64,000 bases of DNA from Ahaetulla prasina (taxonomy: Eukaryota > Chordata > Lepidosauria > Squamata > Colubridae): positions 4,088,435 to 4,152,434 of the forward strand of contig NC_080541.1 of NCBI RefSeq assembly GCF_028640845.1, given 5' to 3'. Made by a program: the position numbers and the translations under genes. Under the pieces are notes generated by a model. That model had not been told where the DNA came from. It saw nothing but the letters and a program-made list of their open reading frames with translations, and did no database searches. Below, one piece after another: positions 31,718-42,484 of the stretch. How positions within the stretch are numbered: the first letter of the stretch is position 1; the number at the start of each line of letters is the position of its first letter.

Positions 31718-31854
31718 AAATAAATTCTTCTTCCCTCACAGCTGTTTGGACTTCATTTTTATTTATTCTTGCACAACTCTGGCTCAAGTTGAAACCGTAA
31801 ATTATTTTTCCGACACCACCTAAAAATAAGGCGGGGAACAGTTTGTCTTCCCAA

Positions 31855-31990
31855 GTTTAGGGTGCTCCATCACTGGAAGCTTTCAAAAACAGACTGGACA
31901 ACCATTTCTCCGCTTTGAGCAGGGGGCTGGACTAGAAGACCTCAGAGTTCCCTTCTGGCTCCATGGTCCTATATTCTGCATTCTAAAGAA
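31855..31990 (+). mobile_element. CR1 LINE 3' tail
   Basis: GGTGCTCCATCACTGGAAGC through GGGGCTGGACTAGAAGACCT. Confidence 0.85.
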
Positions 31991-32574
31991 TCTTTTTCAT
32001 TTCCTCCGCTATGTGTTCCAACTGCATGGAATTTCCGGCAAACAGAGTGAAAGCACAGCAAATTACTGCCAGCTAATTAGGATGGCAATTTATCATTTCT
32101 TTTAACAGGACATAAAAGGCCATTTATAAAACTGAACAGCAACAAGGGGAGGAGGGGGGGAAAAATGAAGAGAAACTGATCTTTTGCCGAAAGGCCAACT
32201 CCGATATTGAGAAGATAAGTTCCTCGGGAAGCTGTCGGGAGGATTTGTCAGCAAAGTCTCCTGGCTAATTAATGAACTTTAAAAATGCTGCTGTGGAACC
32301 ATTTAAACTTTGATGCATAAAGCTGACCGCAAAGCTGGATGTTTATTGGCAACTGCTCTCGGAGGCATCCCAGCTGGGTTGTCTTGCGGGGCTAAATAAA
32401 TGCAGGAACAAAGTTGTTCGGTGTTTAACTGTGGTTCTAGAGGCGGCCTTGTAACGCAGGCTATGATTCCTACAGCCCTTTAGATGCCAGTCCGTGGAAA
32501 TGCTTACAAAGTCTCTCAGAAGAAGCTTCTGGTAGTTGACATTGCCACAGTGGTTGTTGTCTCTTGATTCAGAA
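31991..32574. other. Repeat-free AT-rich island
   Basis: No transposon sequence; several TAATTA/TAATTAATGA homeodomain-type motifs (32070-32280). No supported ORF. Possibly a conserved non-coding element. Confidence 0.45.
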
Positions 32575-32710
32575 GTTGTGAGAGCTTCATCGCTGGAAGC
32601 TTTCAAGAAGAGATTGGACTGCCATTTGTCAGAAATGGTGTAGGGTCCCCTGCTTCGGTGGGGGGTTGGACTAGATGAACTACAAGGTCCCTTCCAACTC
32701 TGTTAATCTA
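32575..32710 (+). mobile_element. CR1 LINE 3' tail
   Basis: GCTTCATCGCTGGAAGCTTT through GGGGTTGGACTAGATGAAC and CCCTTCCAACTCTG, running into pentanucleotide repeats. Confidence 0.88.
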
Positions 32711-32904
32711 ATCCAACCCAACCCAACCCAACCCAACCCAAAAAACCCAACCCAACCCAACCCAAACAACTCAACCCAACCCAACCCAACCCAACCCAAA
32801 AAACTCAACCCAACCCAACCCAATTCAACCCAACCCAACCCAACCCAACCCAACCCAATCCCAATCCAATCCAATCCAATCCAATCCAATATAATATAAT
32901 ATTA

Positions 32905-32954
<50 letters not shown>

Positions 32955-32960
32955 CGATCA
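32711..32960. repeat. (CCAAC)n, (ATCCA)n and (TTGA)n microsatellites
   Basis: CCAAC units with AAAA interruptions (32715-32860), then ATCCA (32862-32888), then about 13 TTGA units. Confidence 0.96.
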
Positions 32961-33014
32961 GTTGATCAATTCGTTCGTTCATTCATTCATTCATTCTGTC
33001 AATCAGCCAGTCAA

Positions 33015-33275
33015 CCATGCAGTCATTTAGTAACAGAGATGGAAGGGCCCTTGGAGGTTATCTAGCCCCAACCCCCTGCACTGAGGAAAGCTGACCCAGG
33101 CAAGTGAGAGAGCCAGTGACTAGAGGGGCCACCATGCACACCAGAAGGAAGCAGAAGGCAAGCTGGGCGAGTGGAGGTGCCTGGGTGAGTGACTGGAGGA
33201 GGCCGCATGACACCTATACTATTTCTGACCAATGGCTGCCAAGGTCCCTTCCAACTCTTATTATTCTATATCCTT
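33015..33275. mobile_element. CR1 tail fragments
   Basis: The complement of the CR1 tail (GGAAGGGCCCTTGGAGG... CAACCCCCTGC) at 33039-33080 and a + strand 'AAGGTCCCTTCCAACTC' at 33240, separated by unrecognised sequence. Confidence 0.65.
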
Positions 33276-33439
33276 ATCAAGAATAGGACTACACCCCAAA
33301 ACTAAAATGACACGTGGTGATTCTTCTGAGTTTATTTATTGCTGCACATCTATAGACAGAATCTTGCCAGACTGAAGACTCCTGTCTGCATCTATATATT
33401 TTTTTAAAAAAAAAACCCTCCCTTTTCTTGATCCTGCAA

Positions 33440-33658
33440 TGCCTTAAATCAAGATAGAGTCAGGGCGACTAGTTGGAGCTGAGCATTTACTAGCCGGAGG
33501 CCCTTCCTGATGCCTACGTGGAGTTCATAGCAGATTTTTTTTTCTTCTTCTTTGTGCCCTAGGAGAGACGCATCTGCTGCTACTTAGGATTGAACTCCCA
33601 ACCTTCTGAGTGGGAGGCGAGTGTCTTCATCATTAGGTGACCACACCACTCATATTTG
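33440..33658 (-). mobile_element. tRNA-derived SINE, third type
   Basis: The complement has GTGGTCACCTAATGATGAAG (A-box region) and GGTTGGGAGTTCAATCC (B box), then a body with GGAAGGGCCTCCGGC and CTCAGCTCCAACTAGTCG. Confidence 0.65.
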
Positions 33659-33674
33659 CATCTACAATGTACTC

Positions 33675-34371
33675 TGTCATGAATCTGCGGGGGAAGATGA
33701 GCTGGAGTCTGAGCTGAGAGAGATTGAGGGGGTGGCTTCATTGTCTTCAGAGGAAAATAGGGAAGCGAAGGGCCAGTTGGGCCAGGGCCTTTCAAGATTA
33801 GAAAAGCTTGTAGACTGGGAGGAACAGGGGCAGGATGAACATGAGAGACAGAACTCAGGTGAGGAGCAAAGACCACCTCCTCCTGATCTGAGAGCACGGA
33901 GAGTGGAGAGAAGGCGAGAACAACGCAGACTGAGCAGGCTACTTGGGAGAAGAATGCCACAGCCCTCTTCACAAGGCACACCTGGGGAATGAAGTTTAAG
34001 GAGACACTGTGGAGAGGGTCATGTGTCAGGAACAAACTCTGAGTTCCTGAAGTGTTGAGTGCCGACGTTTGAACTTTCCAAGAGTCCTTGCATTCTTTTT
34101 GGCTTTCTGGACTAATTACCTGGATCTTATGTTTCCTGAACTCCTTGATTTGCCCTGCTGGATTTATTGCTGTGCAGGCTTAGTGTACACAGCGCTGGGC
34201 TGGACTGTTTGCAGCCAGAGGCTGCTTGAGGTGTGTGTAGGGGTTTGTCATCACTTTGCTCTGGGACTTTCCAAAAAAGTGGGAGCGTTTGGGGAAATTT
34301 GGAGCAATAAAGGGGTGGTTTGAACTGCCAGCTTTTTGTGTGGTCTCTGTGCCATTCCCCAGGTCATCACA
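33675..34371 (+). mobile_element. Solo LTR (TGTCATGA family), uninterrupted
   Basis: 697 bp, starts TGTCATGAATC, ends GGTCATCACA; flanks TACTC and TACAC match 4 of 5. AATAAA near 34303. It gives the empty-site sequence for the nested insertion at 11533. Confidence 0.85.
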
Positions 34372-34384
34372 TACACTGGGAATT

Positions 34385-34675
34385 ATTAGAGGAGCCAACT
34401 TCACCCTCTTTCTTGCACACCAGATACCTGGACTGAGTCACCTCTTACTCCTCTGGAATCCACATCTCCCTCCTTGGAAGCAAACTCTTAATACATTCCA
34501 TCACAAATAGGGAGTTAATGTGGTGAACCCAAGGAATATAAATCCTTCCATTCTCCACCATCCAGTCACAGCTGAAGAAGCTTCTTGGATGAGAAGCAAA
34601 ACATCTTCGAAGAAAAGAACAATAAGAAAAAACAAGTCCAGTTGCCACTTGAAAAAGCACCTCTCCAAATCTATG
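34385..34675 (+). mobile_element. Penelope-like 3' module (type 2) with hammerhead-like core
   Basis: CTGAAGA (34572-34578), arm GCTTCT (34580-34585), loop TGGATG, arm AGAAGC (34592-34597), AAAAC (34598-34602) and ATC. Only the G of GAAAC is changed. AAGTCCAGTTGCCACTTGAA follows, as at 46.7 kb. Confidence 0.68.
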
Positions 34676-34707
34676 ATTTCATGATACTGTCGTCAGAAGG
34701 GAAAGAC

Positions 34708-34997
34708 CAGGGGTGAAATACTACCAGTTTACACGAACTGGTAGTGATAAAAGATACTGGTTTGGGCAAAGCTACCGGTTTGTCTGAACTGGTATTTCTG
34801 ACGATCAGCTGTGCCGCGTGATTTAGATTCGCTAGAAAGCAGGAAATCCTAAATCCCACGGCACAGCTGCTCCCCCTCCCCTCGCTGTTCTACTTACCTT
34901 CTTAAGCCTCCTTTTTCCATGTGAAGCATGCATTTGGTGCGCACTGCACATGCGTGGACAGCGAACCAGTTGCAAACCGTGGAGGATTTGACCACTG
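34708..34997. mobile_element. hAT-type MITE
   Basis: Ends CAGGGGTGAAATACTACC and GGATTTGACCACTG; target duplications weak. Central ACGATCAGCTGTGCCGCGTG is shared with a remnant near 54.05 kb. Confidence 0.72.
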
Positions 34998-35404
34998 AGC
35001 AGGACTATGTCACTGATGATGCTCCCCACCACCTTCCTTCTATGCTAGGTTGAGATTGTGTGTGTCTCCCCTTCCTTATCTCATTTGTATAAACTTTCTT
35101 TTTCAACCTTCAGCTTTTCAGGAGTCACAGTGGCGTTCATCAAGATCCATGACTGCTGCGATGAAATAAGCAGAAATTACTTGTGCAAATCAAATGATCA
35201 AATGGTGGGCTGAATAATATTTGGCTGGTCACGGTCGAGTGGTAAAAACAAGATAAATGAGTAAGCAGAGAAGAGGAGGAGGAGGAGGAGGAGGAGGAGG
35301 GGATGAGACTTTGACATTTTGAGTTGGACTTGACTGCCCTTGAAAGACGGCCAACATTCCTCCAGCTGGCCATAATCAAAGGACTTCAGTGATTTATCAG
35401 TCCT
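34998..35404. other. Unassigned sequence with short (GAG)n
   Basis: A (GAG)n run at 35273-35300; otherwise unique, no gene. Confidence 0.5.
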
Positions 35405-35984
35405 AGGCTCAATCAACAGAAGGATAACATCAAGATCATGAGAAATGGTAGTACTGCTTTATACTGGATTGGTGAGACCACACTTGGATTACTGCATCCA
35501 GTTTTGGGCTCCATGATACAGAAAAGATGTTGAGACTCTAGAAAGAGTGCAGAGAAGATCAACAAAGATGATCTGGGGTCAGGAGACTAAAACATATGAA
35601 GAAGAGTTGCAGGAATTGGGCATATCTAGTTTAATGAAAAGAAGGATCATGGGTGACATGATAGCAGTCTTCCAATATTTGAGGGGCTGCCACAAAGAAG
35701 AGGGGGTCAAACTATTCTCCAAAGAACCTGAAAGCAGGACAAGAAGCAATGGATGGAAACTAAGCAAGGAGAGAAGCAACCTAGAAATTAGGAGAAATTT
35801 CCTGACAGTTAGAACAATTTATCAGTAGAACAAATTGCCACCAGAAGTTGTGGTTGCTCCAATACTGGAAGTTCTTAAGAAGAAATTGGACATTCATTTG
35901 TCTGAAATGGTATAGGGTTTCCTGCCTGAGCAGTGGGTTGGACTAGAAGACCTCCAAGGTCCCTTCCAACTCTGTTATTCTTTT

Positions 35985-35985
<1 letters not shown>
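35405..35985 (+). mobile_element. CR1 LINE 3' fragment
   Basis: RT C-terminus (RRSTKMIWGQETKTYEEELQ onwards, [20 protein letters not shown]) and the CR1 tail, ending in TTATTC. Confidence 0.92.
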
Positions 35986-36016
<31 letters not shown>

Positions 36017-36128
36017 CTCTTCTCTTCTGTTCTACTCTACTCTACTCTACTCTACTCTACTCTACTCTACTCTACTCTACTCTACTCTACTCTATTCTAC
36101 TTTCTACTCTACTCTATTCTATTCCATT
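35986..36128. repeat. (TTTTC)n and (TCTAC)n microsatellites
   Basis: CR1-tail-adjacent pentanucleotide array: TTTTC, then TCTTC, then about 14 CTCTA units. Confidence 0.96.
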
Positions 36129-36134
36129 CTACTT

Positions 36135-37030
36135 TAATGAAAATACAGAATAACAGTTGGGAGGGACCTTGTTGCAACCCCACGTAAGCAGGAGACCTTA
36201 CACCATTTCTAAATGGCTGACTGGTCTCTTCTTGAAACCTTCCAGTGATGAAGCACCCACTATTTCTGAAGGTAAGCTGTTCCACTTGTCGATTAGTCTC
36301 ACTGTCAGAAAATTTCTCCTGATTTCTAAAAGAAGGACTAGGGATGAGATGATAGCAGTGCCCAATCTCTCAGGGGCTGCCGCAAAGAAGAGGAAGTCAA
36401 GCTATTCTCCAAAGCAAAGAGATCAAAGCAAGAAATAGCAGAGGGAAACTTAACAAAGAGGTAGACAACCTGGAACTAAGGAGATATTTCCTGAGAAGTG
36501 AGATTGAATAATTAGTGGAACAACTTGCTTCCAGAAGTTGTGGGTGCTCTATCACTGGATGTTTTCAAGAAGAGACTTGACAGCTAGTTGTCCAGAGTGC
36601 TATAACAGAATGACAAAGTTGGAAGGGACCTTGAAGGTCTTCTAGTCTAACTCCCTGCTCAAGCAGGAGACCCTGTTCCATTTCAAACAAATGGTTGTCC
36701 TACCTCTCCTTAAAAAAAAAATTCCAATATTGGAGTATTCACAACTTCTGGTGGCAAGCTGTTCCACTGGTTAATTATCCTCACTGTTGAGACATTTCTC
36801 CTTATTTCCAGGTTGCTTCTCTCCTTGCTTAGTTTCCATCCATTGCTTCTTGTCCCTCCCTCAGGTGCTTTGGAAAATAAATTGACCCCCCCCTCTTCTT
36901 TATGACAGCCCCTCAAATATTGGAACATTGCCATTTGTCCAGGATGGTGTAGGGGCACCTGCTTGAGCAGGGGGTTAGACTAGAAGACCTCCAAGATCCC
37001 TTCCAATGCTGTTATTCTGTTGTTTTGTAA
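36135..37030. mobile_element. Patchwork of CR1 fragments
   Basis: Minus (36135-36325), plus (36328-36600), minus (36603-36930) and plus (36935-37025) CR1 3' pieces, consistent with repeated insertion of CR1 into CR1. Confidence 0.85.
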
Positions 37031-37201
37031 TTTAATTGGGGCCTAATATTTTCTGGCAGACTTCTGCCTCTAGCCCAGCACAGCTTGCTTAAAATGCCAG
37101 GAAAAAAACAACCAAAAACCGCCTGCTAGGATTTTTCCTTTGATTCTCTCATGAGGTTGGATAATCTTAGATGGCCATTTCCACAATGGAAAAGCCATAT
37201 C

Positions 37202-38106
37202 TGTGTCGGAGTATGAATATTCATAAACTGGAATAGATCAGCCAATGAATCAGCATAGCAACTACCTCAGCCAATGGGGACTTTGGATAGAAATGGTAAC
37301 AGGTCAGCCAATGGGGACTGTTTAGAAACAGAAACTTAAGTAAGCAGTCTGGGCGTGGCTTAGCCCTGCAGCTTTAAGCTCTGAGCTCTGATTCTGTGCC
37401 GAGAACTAAACAAGTCTGGGCTTGCCTGCTCTGAACTCTGCTGAAATGAAACTAACTGTTCTCTCCTGCCTTGTGTTTTGCTTGTAACTGCTACCATGTT
37501 GAAGAAGAATCTTGCATCAAAATACAATAGAATAGAATAACAGAGTTGGAAGGGACCTTGGAGGTCTTCTAGTCCAACCCCCTGCCCAGGCAGGAAACCC
37601 TACAACACTTCAGACAAATGGTTATCCAACATCTTCTTAAAAACATCCAGTGTTGGAGTACCCACAACTTCTGAAGACAAGCCCTTCCATTTATTAATTG
37701 TTCTCACTTTCAGGAAATTTCTCCTTAGTTCTAAGCTGCTTCTCTCCTTGATTAGTTTCCACCCATTGCTTCTTGTCCTGCCCTCGGGTGCTTTGGAGAA
37801 TAGCTTGACTCCCTCTTCTTTGTGGCAGCCCCTGAGATATTGGAAGACTGCTATCATGTCTCCCCTAGTCCTTCTTTTCATTAAACTAGACATGCCCAGT
37901 TCCTACAACCGTTCTTCATGTTTTAGCCTCCAGTCCCCTAATCATCTTTGTTGCTTTTCTCTGCACTCTTTCTAGAGTCTATATTATAGAATCTGTATTG
38001 GTATTGTACATTTATCTTCATGTGTTATTATGTATATAAAGAAGTTAATGAATCCTGCTGCATCCATCTGCCTGCGTGTGCTTTCTGGATTTAATTTCTG
38101 CAACAA
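37202..38106 (+). mobile_element. Candidate LTR split by CR1
   Basis: TGTGTCGGAGT at the start, GCAACA at the end, two CCAATGGGGACT repeats and TATATAAA near 38032. Flanks ATATC and AATTC are not convincing duplications. The CR1 at 37525-37985 interrupts it. Confidence 0.5.
37525..37985 (-). mobile_element. CR1 LINE 3' fragment
   Basis: The complement codes [20 protein letters not shown] to DNHLSEVL and carries the CR1 tail at its left end with ATAGAATAGAATAAC. Confidence 0.92.
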
Positions 38107-38744
38107 ATTCTGGCAATCCGTTGTCTTGGTTCCTCTGAGAAAGTTACTTCATTTTTAACTTTTTTATACAAACGTAGATGGATACTTCTGTATCCTAAAA
38201 AAAATGATAAAGAGAAAAATCAATTTTTGACTTTGGAATTTGAAGATTGGATGGATTTGATTAGAGAAATTGTGTATTTTTTTAAAAAAAAAAAATACAC
38301 GGTTGCTTACATTTGACCATTTCTTATGTGTTAGATTAAAATTAAGAGAAGACTGTGTTAGGAATACTGTGTTTAGTATTTTAAACACTGCCATTATCAG
38401 TTTAATTGATAGACTGCCATTATCAATTTTAAGTGAGAGAGATGGTTGTATTGCGTTATTATCTCCAAACTCAAAAAAAAAAGTCAAGGTCATTTTTGTT
38501 TATGTATTTGAGGTACTTTTTCTCATTTGTGAATCTGCCCTTTTATTCCCTTTTCTTTCTTTGCTTTTATATTAGTTAGCATTTTCATGTTTACTTTCAA
38601 AATTTAATAAAGATATTATATATCTTATCTGGAAATTCTACCAATAGCTGGAAAGGGCTGAATGAAAAGACAGGCACGAATGATCATACCAATAAAGAAG
38701 AATATTTGTACCTCAGAGCTGAAATGAGGGCTTGTCAGTTTGGT
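38107..38744. other. AT-rich unassigned sequence
   Basis: AATAAAGATATT near 38607 could be the 3' end of an L1-like copy, but I cannot support the call. Confidence 0.4.
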
Positions 38745-39960
38745 TTTTTCCTTGTGGATGTTTCATTATACAAGCTAGACAAGGGGGGAACGAGGAGCAG
38801 GAGGAGGAAGACTGTGAGGTCCTGGTGCTCTCTGAGCTTGGTTTTTTCTTACAGATGTGTCATTACCAAACTAGGTAACATTATCAATGCTGAAAGGGTG
38901 TGAGGTTTGTAGAGAGGAGGAGGAGGAGGAGGAGGAGGAGGAGGAGGAGGAGGACTGTGAGGTCCTGGTGGTCTCTGAGCTTGGTTATTTTCTTACAGAT
39001 GTGTCATTACCAAACTAGATAACATCATCATTGCTAAAAGGGAATGAGGTTTGTAGAGAGGAGGAGGAAGAGGAGGAGGAGGAAGACTGTGAGGTCCTGG
39101 TGCTCTCTGAGCTTGGTTATTTTCTTGCAGATGTTTCATTACCAAACTAGGTAACATTATCAATGCTAAAAGGGTTTGAGGTTTGTAGATAGGAGGAGGA
39201 GGAGGAGGAGGAGGAGGAGGAGGAGGAGGAGGAGGAGGAGGAGGAGGAGGAAGACTGTGAGGTCCTGGTGCTCTCTGAGCTTGGTTATTTTCTTGCAGAT
39301 GTTTCATTACCAAACTAGGTAACATTATCAATGCTAAAAGGGTTTGAGGTTTGTAGATAGGAGGAGGAGGAGGAGGAGGAGGAGGAGGAGGAGGAGGAGG
39401 AGGAGGAGGAGGAGGAGGAGGAGGAGGAGGAGGAAGACTGTGAGGTCCTAGTGCTCTCTGAGCTTGGTTATTTTCTTACAGATGTTTCATTACCAAACTA
39501 GATAACATCATCATTGCTAAAAGGGAATGAGGTTTGAAGAGAGGAGGAGGAGGAGGAGGAGGAGAAGGAGGAAGACTGTGAGGTCCTGGTGCTCTCTGAG
39601 CTTGGTTATTTTCTTGCAGATGTTTCATTACCAAACTAGGTAACATTATCAATGCTAAAAGGGTTTGAGGTTTGTAGATAGGAAGAGGAAGAGGAGGAGG
39701 AGGAGGAGGAGGAGGAGAAGGAGGAGGAGGAGGAGGAGGAGGACTGTGAGGTCCTGGTGGTCTCTGAGCTTGGTTATTTTCTTACAGATGTGTCATTACC
39801 AAACTAATCAATGCTAAAAGGGAGGGAGGTTTGCAGAGATGAGGAAGAGGAGGGGGGAGTAGGAGAAGAGGGAGGAGAAGGACTGTGGGGTCTTTAGTGC
39901 AGTCTGAGCTTGCTTGCTTTCTTGCAGATGTTTCATTACCCAAAGTAGTTAATATCATGA
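38745..39960. repeat. GAG-rich VNTR, about eight units of 120-180 bp
   Basis: Each unit has a conserved part (GACTGTGAGGTCCTGGTG, CTCTGAGCTTGGTTATTTTC, then ATTACCAAACTAGGTAAC) and a variable (GAG)n. Related single units lie near 41.86, 60.2, 60.9 and 63.5 kb. Confidence 0.92.
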
Positions 39961-39974
39961 TGTGAAACATCTCC

Positions 39975-40695
39975 AAGAAAGCAACCAAGCTCAGAGAACA
40001 CCAAGGAGCTGGAGTGATCGTAGGAGCACAAGGACAGACACTAAGTATCAGCTCCAGAGAAGCAGGGGTTTCCTACACCAGGTGGGACCCAAGGTGCAGG
40101 CTATGCAGAGAGGCCTTAGGGACAGTCCAATGCATAGTGGCAGACTGTGCAATTCAGGCAGAGCCAGTACACACTGAATGGCACGATCAAGTAGTGGGCA
40201 TTGTGTACAAGAATATCTGCCCAAGTTATGGGCTTGAAGCCCTTCCCAAGTCAAGATGGTTGATTTCACAGAAGGTAGTGGACAATAAGAGGACTAAAGT
40301 GGGACTTCCAGATCCAGATGGAAATGCACGTACTGGCCAACCAAACATCATGGTAGTAGACAAGGACCAGAAGACAACAGTGGTGATGAGATGTGATGGT
40401 GCCAAGTGACAGCGACATCAAGAAGGAGGAAGATGAGAAGCTGAAGAAATACCAGAACCTGAAGAACAAGAGAGGATGTGGAAAGTCAAGGCCCAGGTCA
40501 TCTCAGTGGTGGTAGGAGAACTTGAGAAGGTGACTCCTAAGTTGGGACAAGGGCTCCAACAGATGCCAGGAATGATATCAGCGCTCTCCGTCCAGAATAG
40601 TCCAATGCTAGGAACAGTTAAGATATTTTGCAAACTGTCAAACACTTCTAGTAGTGGATCCCAGATTGAGGAAGTCACAGATCACCCATAAGGGT
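39975..40695 (+). pseudogene. RLE-type LINE endonuclease domain remnant
   Basis: The open part (40014-40409) reads CRLCREALGTVQCIVADC, then EWHDQVVGIVYKNICPSYGL, QPNIMVVDKDQKTTVVM; a second frame (40476-40664) reads MWKVKAQVISVVVGELEKVT and VQNSPMLGTVKI. This matches the C-terminal CCHC plus restriction-like endonuclease region of R2/R4/Dong-like LINEs. Family-typical residues are lost: the zinc-ligand His is Cys (residue 40), the PD aspartate is Asn, and a stop with frame change follows. A dead fragment; the clade is uncertain. Confidence 0.72.
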
Positions 40696-40985
40696 GAAAA
40701 GGGAATTAAATAATAATAATATAGAAAACTGGGCACATGTGTGCACGTTAGCAAGAAATTAGCCCTGGAATGTTTCCATTGCCGCTTCATTTCTGTGCAA
40801 AAGCCTTTTGCACAGATGTGCTGAATGTTACGGAAGACTAAGATGAACAGCTGAAATTCAGCAGGGTGACTGATCTGATCCAGGAAACCGACGCCACGTG
40901 TCACTTCATTTTGTGCATCTCCTTTGAAGGGATGATCAGGTGAATCACATCCAAATTGAATCACCCTATTAATGCATTCAAGACA
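40696..40985. other. Unassigned sequence
   Basis: No recognised element. Confidence 0.45.
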
Positions 40986-40989
40986 GAGT

Positions 40990-41185
40990 GTGGGATAGAT
41001 AGATGAAAGATGATAGATAGATAGATAGATAGAGTTGGATGGGTAGGGAGGTAGATAGATGATGATAGACAGACAGACAGACAGACAGACAGATAGATAT
41101 AGATGGATAGGTAGGTAGGTAGGTAGATGATAGACAGATAGAGAGATGGATAGGTAGATGATAGATGATAGATAGATAAAGAGTT

Positions 41186-41247
<62 letters not shown>

Positions 41248-41290
41248 GGATGGATGGATGGATAGGTAGGTAGGTAGATAGATGATAGAT

Positions 41291-41358
<68 letters not shown>

Positions 41359-41765
41359 TAGATGGATAGGTAGGTAGGTAGGTAGGTAGGTAGACGATAG
41401 ACAGATAGATAGAGAGATGGATAGGTAGGTAGATAAGTAGGTAGATAGATGATAGATGATAGATAGATAAAGAGTTATAGATGGATAGGTAGGTAAGTAG
41501 ATAGATGATAGACAGACAGACAGACAGACTGACAGATAGATAGATAGATATAGATGGATAGGTAGGTAGGTAGATAGACGATAGATAGAGAGATAGAGAG
41601 ATGGATAGGTAGGTAGATAAGTAGGTAGACAGATGATAGATGATAGATAAAGAGTTATAGATGGATAGATAGGTAGATAGATGGATGGATGGGTGGGTGG
41701 GTGGGTGGGTGGATGGACAGACGGATGGATGGATAGATGGATAGACAGACAGACAGATCGACACC
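40990..41765. repeat. (GATA)n/(GACA)n/(GGTA)n compound array
   Basis: About 775 bp of GATA with GACA blocks, GGTA blocks and GATGATA variants, in a higher-order pattern (about 200-240 bp) that repeats at least three times. GATA/GACA composition is that of snake Bkm satellite DNA. Confidence 0.95.
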
Positions 41766-42484
41766 CATTTTCAACACTCTTGCAATCAGTGACAGGGCAA
41801 GCCACTTATACATAGACAGAAAGCAAACCCCACTCCTTTATAGCACTGATGATGTTACCTAGTTGGTTCATGAAATGTCTGAAGGGAAAAAAAAAACTAA
41901 GGATCCCACATTCTTCTTACTCCCCCTCCCCCTGCTCCTCCCCCCTCCCCCTCCTCCTCCCCCACATTCCCTTGTAGCACAAATGACGTCACCAAGTTTG
42001 GTCATGCAATATCTGCAAGAAACCCACCAAGCTCAGACAGCACCAAGCACCACGCAGAAAGGACCACGCAGAATTTCCCCAGTAGGTTCCACGGAATAAA
42101 GCATGTGGCACCATCAGTCAGCAGCCAAAGCCAAGAACCCATAACGTAAGTAGCAGAGTCTGTCACGTGGTCACGCCAAACATGGCTTTCGGGTTGGCAC
42201 CATCGAAGAGGTTGCTGTACAGCCAGGACCACAGACGGCCCTGATGCCCTCAACACCATCCAGGCAGAAGATTCAATTACAGTTCAGTTGACCTTGCAGA
42301 GCAGAGCTATCTTGTCACCATCTGCTTTTCTACCCAGTGGCTTTCTTGACAAATGAGTGAACAGGGAAAGGCAGCGACACTAATCAGCTGCCAGCAGTTG
42401 AGGGTTGACTTGGCTTGACTTCAGCCTCGGCTTCCAAATTAAACAACTCTTTGTTCTGAGACAGAGGACGATTTCTTGTCTGGC
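41766..42484. other. Mixed unassigned sequence
   Basis: A VNTR-related unit in opposite orientation at about 41840-42045 (CACTGATGATGTTACCTAG; CTGCAAGAAACCCACCAAGC); the rest is unassigned. Confidence 0.5.

Noticed and set aside
38993..39331. Proline-rich frame
   Set aside because: Complement of the GAG-rich VNTR.
40990..41765. CRISPR-like array
   Set aside because: Repeat units are 4 bp with no unique spacers; eukaryotic microsatellite.
40961..41805. Ser/Tyr/Leu-rich 267-275-aa frames, and similar ones at 62755-63578
   Set aside because: Translations of GATA/GACA arrays.
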